A stretch of DNA of 64,000 nt, from NCBI GenBank assembly GCA_036702975.1, contig DATNPX010000020.1, forward strand, positions 62,001 to 126,000. The letters run 5' to 3'. The notes under the pieces were generated by a model. It had not been told where the DNA came from. It saw only the letters and a program-made list of their open reading frames with translations, and searched no databases. The DNA comes from DATNPX01 sp036702975. GTDB taxonomy: Bacteria > Cyanobacteriota > Vampirovibrionia > Obscuribacterales > Obscuribacteraceae. Below are positions 43,460-52,234 of this stretch, piece after piece (within the stretch, counting starts at the first letter, position 1; each line of letters starts with the position of its first letter). A program made the position numbers and the translations under genes.

Positions 43460-45772
43460 ATGACTTTCAATCAGGAGCTGACCTTACCAGCGAGCCGCAG
43501 CTGTCCAACCTGTGGTTTGCAACTGCAGCCCTACGCACAGGTGTGTCCTCGAGACGGAACCCGGCTCGCTCAGCCTCTGCAGGTCGATCCAGCATTCGAG
43601 AAGTACGAATTTATTGCCGGCATAGGTGCTGGCGGCATGGGCGTCATCTATAAGGCGCGACACCGCGCCTTGAACAAATTTGTTGCTATTAAGACCCTTC
43701 ATTCGCATCTGGCTGGTCCTGACGTCATGTCCCGCTTTTCAATAGAGGGAAAGGCGGCCAGCCTCCTTATGCACCAAAACATTGTCGGAGTTCACGATTT
43801 CGGTTTTACACAGTCCGGTCAACCCTACATGATTATGGACTTTGTGGACGGAAAGACGATGTCCGAGCTTTTACAAACTTACGGACAGATACCACTTCCA
43901 ATCTTTCTTCAGATATTCATCCAGGTCTGCGACGGTCTGTCCCACGCACATAAACGTTCGGTCATGCATCGTGATATCAAGCCTAGCAATCTCATGCTTA
44001 CGCTAAACGAACGGCGTGAATACGACGTTAAGATTATGGATTTTGGCATAGCTAAATTTATGGATGATACTATCCACGGTGCACAGAATTTGACGAAAAC
44101 AGGAGAAGCGGTCGGTAGTCCCATCTATATGAGCCCCGAGCAGGCACGCGGCAGGCAGATGGACCACCGTTCCGATATCTATTCTCTTGGCTGTGTGATG
44201 TACGAAGCGTTGACTGGTTCGCCGCCGTTTTTTGGCAATACTTCGCTCGATACGATGCTTATGCATATGAATCAAGCACCTTTGCCCTTATCACAAGCAT
44301 CTCTTGGCACGAAATTTGATCCGCGCATTGAAACAATCGTCATGCATGCGCTAGAAAAAGAGCCGGGCGATCGTTACCAATCGATGGATGAATTGAAGGA
44401 CGATCTGATTGCGATGCAACAGCCGGTTCCTGGTGAATTGCCTAGCGTTGCTTCTGCTGCTCAAGAACCGCGTGCTGCTCGGCTGTCTGGCAAACAGACG
44501 GCTGTCGACGAGTCGAAGAAGCCATCGCTTGTTGCATTTATCAAACAAGAGTTTCTAATTATTGCTGTGGTGCTCATTGCCTTGGTCGGCTTTGGAACAA
44601 TTGCATATTTTTGGTGGTTGAGTGAACAAAACAAGGTTGTGGAAAAAAAATCAACAAGCAGCCTTGCGAAACCGATTTCGAAGCTTGATGCTGTGCTCGA
44701 ACCGGGGTCTGACGCCCGGCGCGAACTAATGGCACAAGTTGCGGATCGCGCTCGCACCGTCGGTGGGTTGGTTGTCAATAAAGACTATGAGCAGATTACC
44801 GATGCTGACATGTCGGTAGTGAAAGATGCGTCGGCTGCCACTACTGCAAACTTCCTGGACCTCAATATCACTGACGAGGGGCTCGACAACATCGCTAAAC
44901 TTGAGCAGTTAAACACCGTAGTGGTGTCTAACACTAAAGTCAAAACTCTGCGAGCGATTGTCAATCTCCCTCACTTAAAGAGGCTCTACGCTTCGGGGAC
45001 ACCGCTTGAGCCGGTAGCCTACGACAACATTGTAAAAGTAAAGACTCTTCTTGAACTCCAGCTAATGAGCACTCCGATTACAGATGCGGATCTGATTAAG
45101 CTTGTTAAATTGCCTGATCTTTGGCAGCTCAATATCTCTAACTGCAAGAATGTTACGCCACTCGGTATGGATAGATATAGAGACCAGCGGCCGAATGTGA
45201 ATATAAACTACGGTTGTCCTGAACCGAAATACAAATTGGCCGGTCCGGTTCCGCTCTTTGCAAAAGCTCGGGAATACGCATCTCAATCCGATTGGCTTAA
45301 GGCCAATGAAGCGGTGACGGCGGCCATGGTGAACACGCCGCCCGAGTATCAAGTGGAGTTTCAGGCAAAAACGCACATGCTTAAGGCTGAGTGCCAGATG
45401 GCTCTTAAGCTCTATCATAGCGCTGCCTTTTACATAGATAAGGCGCTTACTGCTGGAGGTCGCGTCGGTGTTGAGCGTGCTGACATGCAAATGCAATTGG
45501 CAAGTGCCTATGAAGCATGCTCTGACCGTAAGGAAAGCTTGCCAAAAGCGTTGCGTGCAAGGGGCGCGGCCAATGACATTTTCAATCAGTCGACCGAAGC
45601 GCGAGACGAAAAAACGTATAAAGCGAATTTAGAGCAGCTCTCGAAAGATGCTATTGTGCTGAAGGAATACAAGTTAGCAGCAAATGTCCTCACTCAGCTG
45701 ATCGAGTCAAGCAGTGATAAGGAAAAGGACCGATACCAGAAGTTGTTGAAGCAGCTGCCGGTCCAAAAGTAA
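43460..45772 (+). CDS. Transmembrane Ser/Thr protein kinase with zinc ribbon, LRR-like and TPR-like regions
   Basis: This 770-residue protein starts with a zinc-ribbon-like segment (CPTC at 15-18 and CPRDGT from 29). A complete Hanks-type kinase follows (about 50-330): GAGGMG loop (57-61), VAIK with K78, HRDIKPSN (170-177), DFG (194-196) and GSPIYMSPEQ. A membrane helix (LIIAVVLIALVGFGTIAYFWW) lies near 365-385. The outer part has leucine-rich-like repeats (about 450-590, such as LDLNITDEGLDNIAKL) and helical TPR-like repeats (about 605-765). It likely senses an external signal and phosphorylates cytoplasmic targets. Confidence 0.93.
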   Translation: MTFNQELTLPASRSCPTCGLQLQPYAQVCPRDGTRLAQPLQVDPAFEKYEFIAGIGAGGMGVIYKARHRALNKFVAIKTLHSHLAGPDVMSRFSIEGKAASLLMHQNIVGVHDFGFTQSGQPYMIMDFVDGKTMSELLQTYGQIPLPIFLQIFIQVCDGLSHAHKRSVMHRDIKPSNLMLTLNERREYDVKIMDFGIAKFMDDTIHGAQNLTKTGEAVGSPIYMSPEQARGRQMDHRSDIYSLGCVMYEALTGSPPFFGNTSLDTMLMHMNQAPLPLSQASLGTKFDPRIETIVMHALEKEPGDRYQSMDELKDDLIAMQQPVPGELPSVASAAQEPRAARLSGKQTAVDESKKPSLVAFIKQEFLIIAVVLIALVGFGTIAYFWWLSEQNKVVEKKSTSSLAKPISKLDAVLEPGSDARRELMAQVADRARTVGGLVVNKDYEQITDADMSVVKDASAATTANFLDLNITDEGLDNIAKLEQLNTVVVSNTKVKTLRAIVNLPHLKRLYASGTPLEPVAYDNIVKVKTLLELQLMSTPITDADLIKLVKLPDLWQLNISNCKNVTPLGMDRYRDQRPNVNINYGCPEPKYKLAGPVPLFAKAREYASQSDWLKANEAVTAAMVNTPPEYQVEFQAKTHMLKAECQMALKLYHSAAFYIDKALTAGGRVGVERADMQMQLASAYEACSDRKESLPKALRARGAANDIFNQSTEARDEKTYKANLEQLSKDAIVLKEYKLAANVLTQLIESSSDKEKDRYQKLLKQLPVQK

Positions 45773-45789
45773 TTTTGGCAACGCTTTGA

Positions 45790-48075
45790 TTAATCATTCA
45801 CGTCGATAATAATATGGTCTCCGGCCACTCCAAGTCGACGGTTGTTTTTATCGACCGACCACAAACGCGCCTGGTAGAGTCCGTGCCCTTGAAGGTCTTT
45901 CCTGCTTAGCTCAATCGATCCTGTCTTGGTGCTCGCCTGAATCTCCTTCAACTGTTGTTTTGCTGCGCTTGTACCATTTTGTTCGCTGGTTGGATCGACA
46001 AAAACGTTCGGTCGCATGATCTCAAGCATGAAATGATCTGCTCCTGGAACATCGTTTTTTAGGCAATAGAGGCGTTCTTTATCGTGTGCTTGGTCGAGAT
46101 GTAGAAAACCCTTACTACCGAGATAGCCGGAATTAGCAAAGCCTAAAATTGGCATCAATTCGTCCGCTGGAATTCGTTCAAACGCTTCGGCAGTTTTGCT
46201 CATGCCTTGCAAATGAATTTGTCCATCAGCACCACATGCCCATAGTGGTATAGACCGCAGCGGAAATAGCTCACCGTGTCTAGCGTTGGAGTCTAGGCGC
46301 TGTCCTGCAATCTGTGGCTCGCCTCCTGCAGATGCGATGAGGTTATTCGTAAGGACTGCTACTTCGGTTGTTGATGATGATGGTGTCGTATTGTTTTCTG
46401 CAACATGACTGTTGAGTACGAATTCGGTTGCCCATCCGTCAAGGTTGTGAGCGTCTGAATGGAAGGAATCCTTGCCGGCCGTTCCATGTTGCGGAGATTT
46501 TTGTGTTGACAGCTGCACAGAACTGAATTCGCGCTTATTCGTATTCCAGCAAAAGATCTTGACTGCATCCTTATTTTCTTGCAGAGAGCGCCTCAAGTAT
46601 CCAAATGGAAAAACGGACTCGAAAGTGTTGAGAAAGATGCAGTCTTTCAGTGCTTTTGAGAATTGTGGTGGTTCAATTGCGCCTGGTGAAGCGTTCCTGC
46701 AAATGTACGCACCATGCTTTTGATCGGGAAGCCCGAGGAGAAGCAAGTGTGAGTCTTCTGGCACTGACTTGGCTATCTGTTCGAGTCCGGCTCTAATAGC
46801 CGCGCATTCCAAACCCGCATCTCTCCAAACCAGATTGTTCCGCCAGAGAATGGCGAAGGCGCAAACACCAAATAGTCCGATTGTAAGCGGAGCAAGGAGT
46901 TTTAGTGGCGCCTCGTCTCTCTGCTCAGCGCCGGAATTTTTATCAAAGTTAAACAGACTTCCTAATCCCGCTGCCAACAGCATGCAAAAAAACGACGAGG
47001 TCAAGTAAACAAGGCGACTGCCTTCTAGATCAGCAGAGATAGCAAATATCTTATAGACCGGTGTAATGCTCAGTCCAAGCAAGCCTATTAACAGAGCGAT
47101 CCTGCTTCTGGTTTCGCTTTGCACCACGGCTTTTGCTACACCGACAAGCGAGGTCAAAAGCGCGACGCACCAACCTATCGAGAAGATGTTGTGTGCACTC
47201 ATGACCTCTCGATTTGTTGGCAAAAGAGTCATTTTGATGCCGGAGAGCCATCCGGAAATAAACGTGCCCCAGTTAGCTACGAAGAAGAGTGAGTCGTCAT
47301 AACCTCCGACGAAAGTGCCGAGTGCCAAGCGTCTGACGATAAAGTAGGCGATCAGCAGAAGCCAAAACGGATAGGTCTTCATCGCGATACGAGCGATAGC
47401 ACTCGATAGAGACTGTTTTTCTAAGAGCGACTTCCACAGCTCAAGAAGCGATACTGCTGCCGGTATCGTAACTGCCATCTCTTTGGACATCAAGGCAAGA
47501 GTCGTCATCACAAGCGAAGTAATCAGGCAACGAACGCAACTGCTTACTTGCCATCGAATATAAGTAAAGACCGCGCCCAGATAGAATGTCGTAACTACGG
47601 TATCTACACGACCAGTAATCCAGGCGACAGGCTCTGCATGGAGAGGATAGAGCCCGAATAACAAAGCTGCCATTGCCGGAGTCGATGGCAACAATTTGTA
47701 GTCGCCCAATCTCAATTTGCCAAATAATTCGGCTGCAATTCGGTAGACGAAAAAGCAATTGATCAGGTGGAAGAACACGTTGGTGAGGTGGAATCCAAAA
47801 CCGTTTGTGCGCCATACTGCGTAGTCGCTCAGCATAAAAACTGAGATCAATGGACGATAAAACTTGGTTGTAACTACATCGAGCCAACTGCTGTAGAAGT
47901 TTTTGAGCAGCAATGATGGATCATGAATACACCGGCTTAGCCAAGAGAGATGAACAAAGTCATCTCCCAAAAAAAAGTTGAACAGTATCGGCGAATACGC
48001 AAGCAGCGTTACACCTAACACTAGACATAGTTCCACACTTTGTCTTTTGATGCTAAGCGATTCGTCAGAAGTCAC
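45790..48075 (-). CDS. TMTC-like GT-C membrane glycosyltransferase
   Basis: This 761-residue protein has about 11 membrane segments in the first 440 residues and a soluble C-terminal domain of about 320. The first loop has an acidic pair (FFLGDDFVHLSW), as in GT-C catalytic loops. LYPLHAEPVAWITGRVDTVVT matches the HP.H.E.VA...GR.D motif of TMTC-type O-mannosyltransferases. It probably moves a sugar from a polyprenyl donor to an exported acceptor. The start is a GTG. It lies 26 bp downstream of the DegT/hexapeptide pair and probably shares their operon. Confidence 0.78.
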   Translation of the reverse strand: MTSDESLSIKRQSVELCLVLGVTLLAYSPILFNFFLGDDFVHLSWLSRCIHDPSLLLKNFYSSWLDVVTTKFYRPLISVFMLSDYAVWRTNGFGFHLTNVFFHLINCFFVYRIAAELFGKLRLGDYKLLPSTPAMAALLFGLYPLHAEPVAWITGRVDTVVTTFYLGAVFTYIRWQVSSCVRCLITSLVMTTLALMSKEMAVTIPAAVSLLELWKSLLEKQSLSSAIARIAMKTYPFWLLLIAYFIVRRLALGTFVGGYDDSLFFVANWGTFISGWLSGIKMTLLPTNREVMSAHNIFSIGWCVALLTSLVGVAKAVVQSETRSRIALLIGLLGLSITPVYKIFAISADLEGSRLVYLTSSFFCMLLAAGLGSLFNFDKNSGAEQRDEAPLKLLAPLTIGLFGVCAFAILWRNNLVWRDAGLECAAIRAGLEQIAKSVPEDSHLLLLGLPDQKHGAYICRNASPGAIEPPQFSKALKDCIFLNTFESVFPFGYLRRSLQENKDAVKIFCWNTNKREFSSVQLSTQKSPQHGTAGKDSFHSDAHNLDGWATEFVLNSHVAENNTTPSSSTTEVAVLTNNLIASAGGEPQIAGQRLDSNARHGELFPLRSIPLWACGADGQIHLQGMSKTAEAFERIPADELMPILGFANSGYLGSKGFLHLDQAHDKERLYCLKNDVPGADHFMLEIMRPNVFVDPTSEQNGTSAAKQQLKEIQASTKTGSIELSRKDLQGHGLYQARLWSVDKNNRRLGVAGDHIIIDVND

Positions 48076-48101
48076 GATTGTGGCAGTGGCTCAAATTGTT
48101 A

Positions 48102-48914
48102 CTAATTCGTATTCGTCTTAGCACCAAACGCATTTTCGAGCGCTACTTCGTAAGCCGGTCTATCCTCTAAATGGCAGCGAACATCAGCTTTGTTTCGGAT
48201 TACTTTTGCTGGTGCTCCTGCAACGACTACGTTAGGCTTGACGTCGTGCGTCACTACCGAGGCTCCGGCAAGAATGGCACCCGCACCAACTCTAACGCGA
48301 GGAAGTATCAATACCTTTGCTCCGACGATCACGCCTTCTTCGAGGTACGGTCCTTCTCTGCCTTTTTGGCATGGTGGATGGAGGCTGTCGACTGTACACG
48401 ACATGGGATAGAAGTGTACGTTGTCTTCAATTGTTGTGAATGTGGCGATGAACACGTTGTTGTGGAATCGACAGTTGTTGCCGATTTTAACCTGCCCGTC
48501 ACATTGAGCGAGCGCGCCAAAACTGCACGACTTTCCGAAGCGACTCTCTTCTCTGATGATGGCTCGGCTGCCTGTTTGGAAACCTTCTCCCATCGAGCAT
48601 CCTGCATAAATAATGGTGCCTGCACGAATGACGCTATTTGCACCAATTGACAATTTGGGGTTGACGTAAGTGGCATCGACTTTTCTTCCACCCAATCGTT
48701 CACCCAAAATGCATTGAGCACCAACGTGAGTATTGTCTCCGAGAATCACGTTCTCGTAGATGACCGTTCCCGGTTCTATGCTCACGTTGTCGCCTAGTTC
48801 AGCGCCAGGATAGATTGTGACGAACGGTCCGATGGTCACGTTTTTCCCTAGCTTCGCATCTGGATGAACAGCGGCGAGTGAGCTGATGGGAGCAAATTGT
48901 GTTGTAGCTGTCAT
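48102..48914 (-). CDS. Left-handed beta-helix acyltransferase (hexapeptide repeats)
   Basis: This 270-residue protein consists mostly of hexapeptide repeats (PDAKLGKNVTIGPFVTIYPGAELGDN, then VGAKVLILPRVRVGAGAILAGA). The pattern resembles LpxA and the N-acetyltransferases that act on UDP-3-amino sugars. Its ATG overlaps the stop of the DegT gene as TGATG. An aminotransferase followed by an acyltransferase is the usual pair for making acetamido sugars for surface glycans, so this is the favoured role. Confidence 0.88.
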   Translation of the reverse strand: MTATTQFAPISSLAAVHPDAKLGKNVTIGPFVTIYPGAELGDNVSIEPGTVIYENVILGDNTHVGAQCILGERLGGRKVDATYVNPKLSIGANSVIRAGTIIYAGCSMGEGFQTGSRAIIREESRFGKSCSFGALAQCDGQVKIGNNCRFHNNVFIATFTTIEDNVHFYPMSCTVDSLHPPCQKGREGPYLEEGVIVGAKVLILPRVRVGAGAILAGASVVTHDVKPNVVVAGAPAKVIRNKADVRCHLEDRPAYEVALENAFGAKTNTN

Positions 48915-50104
48915 CAGATGCTGAGCGCCGGTGAAGTCGCAGGAATCGGAGTGACGACGCTGTGACCAGTCATGATCTCATTGAGTGAACTGGCAATGTA
49001 GTCGACCTGCCCTGTTTTCAACTCGGGGTACATCGGTAGTGAAAGCACCTGGTCCGAAAGCAGCTCGGACATTGGGAAATCGCCACGGGTGTAGCCGAGG
49101 TGTTTGAACGCTTCCTGTTCATGAAGCGGTACTGGATAGTAGCACATAGAGCCAATTCCGCGTTTAGACAGCTCGTCGACCACTGTTTCGCGGCTGACCC
49201 CTGTCACTCTAATCGTATATTGATGCCAAACATGTTGAATCTGTTCGGCGGTTGTTTCGCCGACCCCGAAACTGAGCTTCGGAGTGACAATACCCGGCAC
49301 GTTCGCCAGCACCTTGTTGTAGTAGGCCGCTACGACGCGTCGTTTCTCGGTCCACTCTTGCAAATATGGAACTTTGGTGACTAGGACTGCTGCTTGCATC
49401 TCATCAAGTCGGCTGTTCACTCCAAGTTCGTCGTGATAATAGCGTCGTGTCATACCATGAGCGCGAAGACACTTAACCCGTTTGAACAAGTCTTCGTCGT
49501 TGGTCGTGATCATTCCAGCATCGCCTGCAGCGCCAAGATTTTTTGTTGGGTAGAAGCTGGTACAAGCAAGATCGCCAAAACTACCTGCCCGTCTGCCTTT
49601 ATAGGCGCCCCCGATGCCTTGTGCATTGTCTTCGACTAGGCGAAGATTGTATGCCTTGGCCAGTTGGACAATCGGATCCATATCTGCGACTTGTCCATAT
49701 AAGTGGATCGGCAAAATCGCTTTGGTGCGTTTCGTGATTGCTTTCTCGATCTGCTGCACGTTGATGTTGTAGGAGTTTTCGAAAACATCGACGAAAACAG
49801 GACGAGCGCCGCGGAGCAATATCGCTTCGACAGTCGCTGCAAAAGTAAATGGTGTCGTGATTACTTCGTCCCCAGGACCAACATCAAGGGCCCACAAGGC
49901 CAGGATTAACGCGTCCGTTCCGTTGGCGACGCCCATTCCGTATTTACAGCCGCTGATTTCAGCTACTTTTTCTTCCAGTTGCTGACCAAATTTTCCGAGA
50001 ATATAGTGCCCGCTGCGCAGCACTTCCAGCACTGCCGCTTCCAATTCCTGCCCAATCTGCGCGTACTGTTGTTGCAGATCTAACAAGGGTACTTTTTGTG
50101 TCAT
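48914..50104 (-). CDS. DegT/DnrJ/EryC1/StrS sugar aminotransferase
   Basis: This 396-residue PLP enzyme has GVANGTDALILAL (phosphate-binding), ITTPFTFAATVEAI, VEDNAQGIGGAYKGRRAGSFGD and the PLP lysine K188 in FYPTKNLGAAGDAG. The family aminates nucleotide-linked 3- or 4-keto sugars. It is the first gene of the glycan operon with the hexapeptide acyltransferase. Its upstream region is the 424-bp gap that contains GGTG..CACC palindromes. Confidence 0.95.
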   Translation of the reverse strand: MTQKVPLLDLQQQYAQIGQELEAAVLEVLRSGHYILGKFGQQLEEKVAEISGCKYGMGVANGTDALILALWALDVGPGDEVITTPFTFAATVEAILLRGARPVFVDVFENSYNINVQQIEKAITKRTKAILPIHLYGQVADMDPIVQLAKAYNLRLVEDNAQGIGGAYKGRRAGSFGDLACTSFYPTKNLGAAGDAGMITTNDEDLFKRVKCLRAHGMTRRYYHDELGVNSRLDEMQAAVLVTKVPYLQEWTEKRRVVAAYYNKVLANVPGIVTPKLSFGVGETTAEQIQHVWHQYTIRVTGVSRETVVDELSKRGIGSMCYYPVPLHEQEAFKHLGYTRGDFPMSELLSDQVLSLPMYPELKTGQVDYIASSLNEIMTGHSVVTPIPATSPALSI

Positions 50105-50528
50105 TCGATGCCTGCTAGTTGCCGATAAAATTGATTGTTGTCAGGACCCGAGTAGATCCCTTACGAGCGGTTGAGTCTACCCCATCTCAGCGGCTGGTCA
50201 AAGGTAGTCAGGATAACCTTGACGGGCTGATAATGATAAATTGTTAAATCTTCGCCATTGGTTCTGTAATTTGCAGGCAATAAATCAGATTGTCGACAGC
50301 TTAGAAAATTTTGATCAATGATGAAATCGAGTTTATGTTTCTTCGCGTGTTTTCAATTGATGGGTTGGTGCCGTGCGAGCTATGAATAGTATAAATACGG
50401 ATGTATGGTGTTTGGTCACCGGCTGTGGTGCGCACCGCCTTTGGTGGACACCCTGTCACGTCTTAAGCTTGGGAAAAAAAAGAGGCTCGCTTCCGCGAAC
50501 CTCTGTTTAATTCCGTTTGTTTAAACGC
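50105..50528. other. Gene-free region with GGTG..CACC palindromes
   Basis: This 424-bp gap should hold the promoter of the DegT operon (minus). At its right end are GGTGCGCACC (50427-50436) and GGTGGACACC (50443-50452), with GGTCACC at 50414-50420. The same palindrome family recurs on the other side of the RHH gene. No coding signal is visible. Confidence 0.5.
50474..50503 (-). terminator. Rho-independent terminator of the RHH gene
   Basis: On the minus strand a GAGGTTCGC stem pairs with GCGAGCCTC (one mismatch) around a GGAA loop, followed at once by eight T. It lies 26 bp after the stop of the RHH gene. Confidence 0.85.
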
Positions 50529-50855
50529 TTATCTCTTCTTGCCACCAGAGACGGCGACAGTGCGGGACAGAGCGTTGGTCACGAACAGATTGAGGCTGAC
50601 GCCTTCTTTTTCTGCTCTATCGACCAATGCCTGGTGGAGAGACTTCGGCAAGCGAACGGTGAATTTGCCGCTGAATTGCTCGAATCCGCTTTCCGAGCGA
50701 GTAGAAGTAGTAGCTTTAGCCTTCGCTGTGTGCTTAACAGCAGCTTTGCGGGCGACTTTACGACCGCCGCTGATTTTCGGCTTGTGAGCAGCGATTTTCG
50801 GTTTGGCGGACTTAGCTGCAGCTCTGGGCTTAGCTTTCTTCCGGGTAGCAGTCAT
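50529..50855 (-). CDS. Ribbon-helix-helix protein with histone-H1-like Lys/Ala tail
   Basis: This 108-residue protein has two parts. Residues 1-50 are a Lys/Ala/Arg/Pro-rich tail like histone H1 or HU-type tails (KKAKPRAAAKSAKPK). Residues 61-103 (SGKFTVRLPKSLHQALVDRA, then EKEGVSLNLFVTNALSRTV) are a HicB/Arc-type ribbon-helix-helix, which dimerises and inserts a beta-ribbon in the major groove. No HicA toxin or HicB N-terminal domain is present. The start has a strong AAGGAGAG. Palindromes that could be its sites lie at its promoter and beyond. A nucleoid-associated or autoregulatory role is inferred. Confidence 0.8.
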   Translation of the reverse strand: MTATRKKAKPRAAAKSAKPKIAAHKPKISGGRKVARKAAVKHTAKAKATTSTRSESGFEQFSGKFTVRLPKSLHQALVDRAEKEGVSLNLFVTNALSRTVAVSGGKKR

Positions 50856-50998
50856 GTTTCTCTCCTTATGAGATTGGGGATTTTTTGGCGTTCGCCATTC
50901 TGCTCGGAGATTGCCCGAACAGATTTGCGGGGTATGGGCGAGCCCAAAAAACCCCGGTCAGCCGCTTCGTTGTGGGTGAAGCGACGTGTGGATTTGAA

Positions 50999-51037
50999 TG
51001 TGCCACCAACTTCCACTGAGGTGGCACCACTATTATA
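50999..51037 (-). promoter_or_regulatory. Promoter and overlapping operator of the RHH gene
   Basis: The complement of 51032-51037 is a consensus TATAAT for the minus strand. Just downstream, over the expected start site, is an inverted repeat of TGCCACC (51001-51007) and GGTGGCA (51020-51026), 12 bases apart, with GGTGGCACC itself almost palindromic. A repressor bound here would block the promoter. The leader of about 170 nt then has a hairpin (50961-50985) and, 9 nt on, six T. Confidence 0.5.
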
Positions 51038-51118
51038 CCCAAACATCTACTAATTGGTATCACCGAGCATATCCCTTTGGTATCAAATGAAGTGTGCCAG
51101 TCCCGGTGGTGCACATAA

Positions 51119-51162
51119 GTGGCGCCACGCCTGGTGCGCACCACTTTTAATGGCTGGTACCA
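51119..51162. promoter_or_regulatory. Cluster of perfect palindromes upstream of the RHH promoter
   Basis: Three perfect palindromes lie within 44 bp: GTGGCGCCAC (51119-51128), TGGTGCGCACCA (51132-51143) and TGGTACCA (51155-51162). A GGTGCGCAGG variant follows at 51212-51221. They share GTG/CAC or GGT/ACC arms with the boxes at 50427 and 50443 and are candidate binding sites for a dimeric regulator such as the adjacent RHH protein. Confidence 0.5.
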
Positions 51163-51395
51163 TTCCTGAAAAAATGTAAAGTAACGTAAACAAGTCACTA
51201 TTTTGGTGCCTGGTGCGCAGGTTTCGGAGACGGATAAATGTCTTTATGAGGAGATTTTCTCTGTCGAAAGTCGACTAACCTGGCGAATATTTTGTGGGTG
51301 ACCGGAACCAGGCTCGGTGGCAGTTGACTATTCTCTGTCCTGGGCGCCCAGAGTCTCCAGTGCCAGAGCCGGTGGCAGATGTGGCTTCAGCTTGA

Positions 51396-51986
51396 GCCAC
51401 CACTGGCGAGCCTATAGGAGGTGCTAGCGAGATTAAGTCCTCGGCCTAGGTCGACAGACCACTTGAACTCCAGATAGCTGAGTGGCGCCTTAGGTTCCGG
51501 GCTCTCGGGACCTTACTAGCGCCACTACCGGGAGGGACGCTCGCTTATATAGGAGTCGCTACTATCGGAGGAGCCCGATCGGAACCTCAGGCTGCCATCT
51601 CTGCAGCCGAAGGACTAGGGGACTGCCACCAGGATGAGAAGGTTCGAAGGGGAATCGCTCGCTGGATGCGGGTGCCACTATGGGGAGGGCGACCTCGGAC
51701 TTACCCCCCGCCATTACCGAAGAAGCCCAACCAAGCCAGCCCCTCAAGAGCGAGCACCAGGCCGAGCGGGCAGCGGTATCGGCCCTGAGGTCTCGGTCGA
51801 GAGAGATTGAGGACGCCACTACCGGGAGAGCTCGGGAATGCGATGAGCGACGCCACCATAGGAGGGGTCGCCGGATATTGGTGGAGCGACGGTCCGTATG
51901 TATTGGGTCATCGACCAGAAGGCAGCGTCCTGGTGCCACTACCTGAGGGGCGTCTTCCTATGGTGGTGACGCCACTACGGGAGGGG
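51396..51986. repeat. GC-rich noncoding array of a degenerate 16-bp element in pairs
   Basis: The element GCCACTAYSGGGAGGG recurs at 51521, 51558, 51674, 51710, 51815, 51852, 51935 and 51971. These form four pairs whose members start 37, 36, 37 and 36 bp apart; the pairs are 153, 141 and 120 bp apart. Weaker copies lie near 51396, 51410, 51594 and 51625. Sequences between copies are not alike. The block is more GC-rich than its surroundings. Short open frames on both strands run through it but have no ribosome site or recognisable protein, so I treat it as noncoding. It is not CRISPR. See findings. Confidence 0.7.
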
Positions 51987-52234
51987 CCAACCTGGTGCTA
52001 AGAAAAACTGCGCGCACCGCATACCTATAGGCGGGTTCATTCGCCAAAGGCGGCCGGTTAGCCTTGTTGAAAGTATTTGTCTGGGAAATAATTAATCATT
52101 GCGTGGGCTAGGCTATCTACAAGCCTGGTTACGCACTTGGTGAATTCAAGAACGATCGGGTAATCTGAACGTTACTCGTGCCGTGCCGTCATAACTAGTA
52201 GAGAGAATAGCTCTCTAGTGCCAGTGGCGCCGAG
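51987..52234 (+). other. Upstream region of the GT9 gene with a hairpin
   Basis: This region leads into the glycosyltransferase operon. A hairpin with AGAGAG/CTCTCT arms lies at about 52194-52219, ending some 15 nt before the GTG at 52235. Its closeness to the start could limit ribosome access. A last GCGCGCACC box is at about 52009-52017. Confidence 0.35.

Noticed and set aside
50529..50855. HicB antitoxin of a HicAB pair
   Set aside because: The HicB N-terminal domain is absent and no HicA-size gene is adjacent; a terminator follows directly.
51562..51946. Overlapping open frames on both strands in the repeat block
   Set aside because: They lack ribosome sites, have Arg/Ser/Pro-biased composition from GC-rich sequence, and overlap each other antisense; the repeats explain them.
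51521..51986. CRISPR array
   Set aside because: The repeats are only 16 bp and degenerate, occur in pairs with 20-21 bp between them and 67-100 bp between pairs, and no cas gene is near.
51521..51986. Integron attC cassettes
   Set aside because: No GTTRRRY core sites or integrase and no cassette genes; the element does not form the attC hairpin layout.
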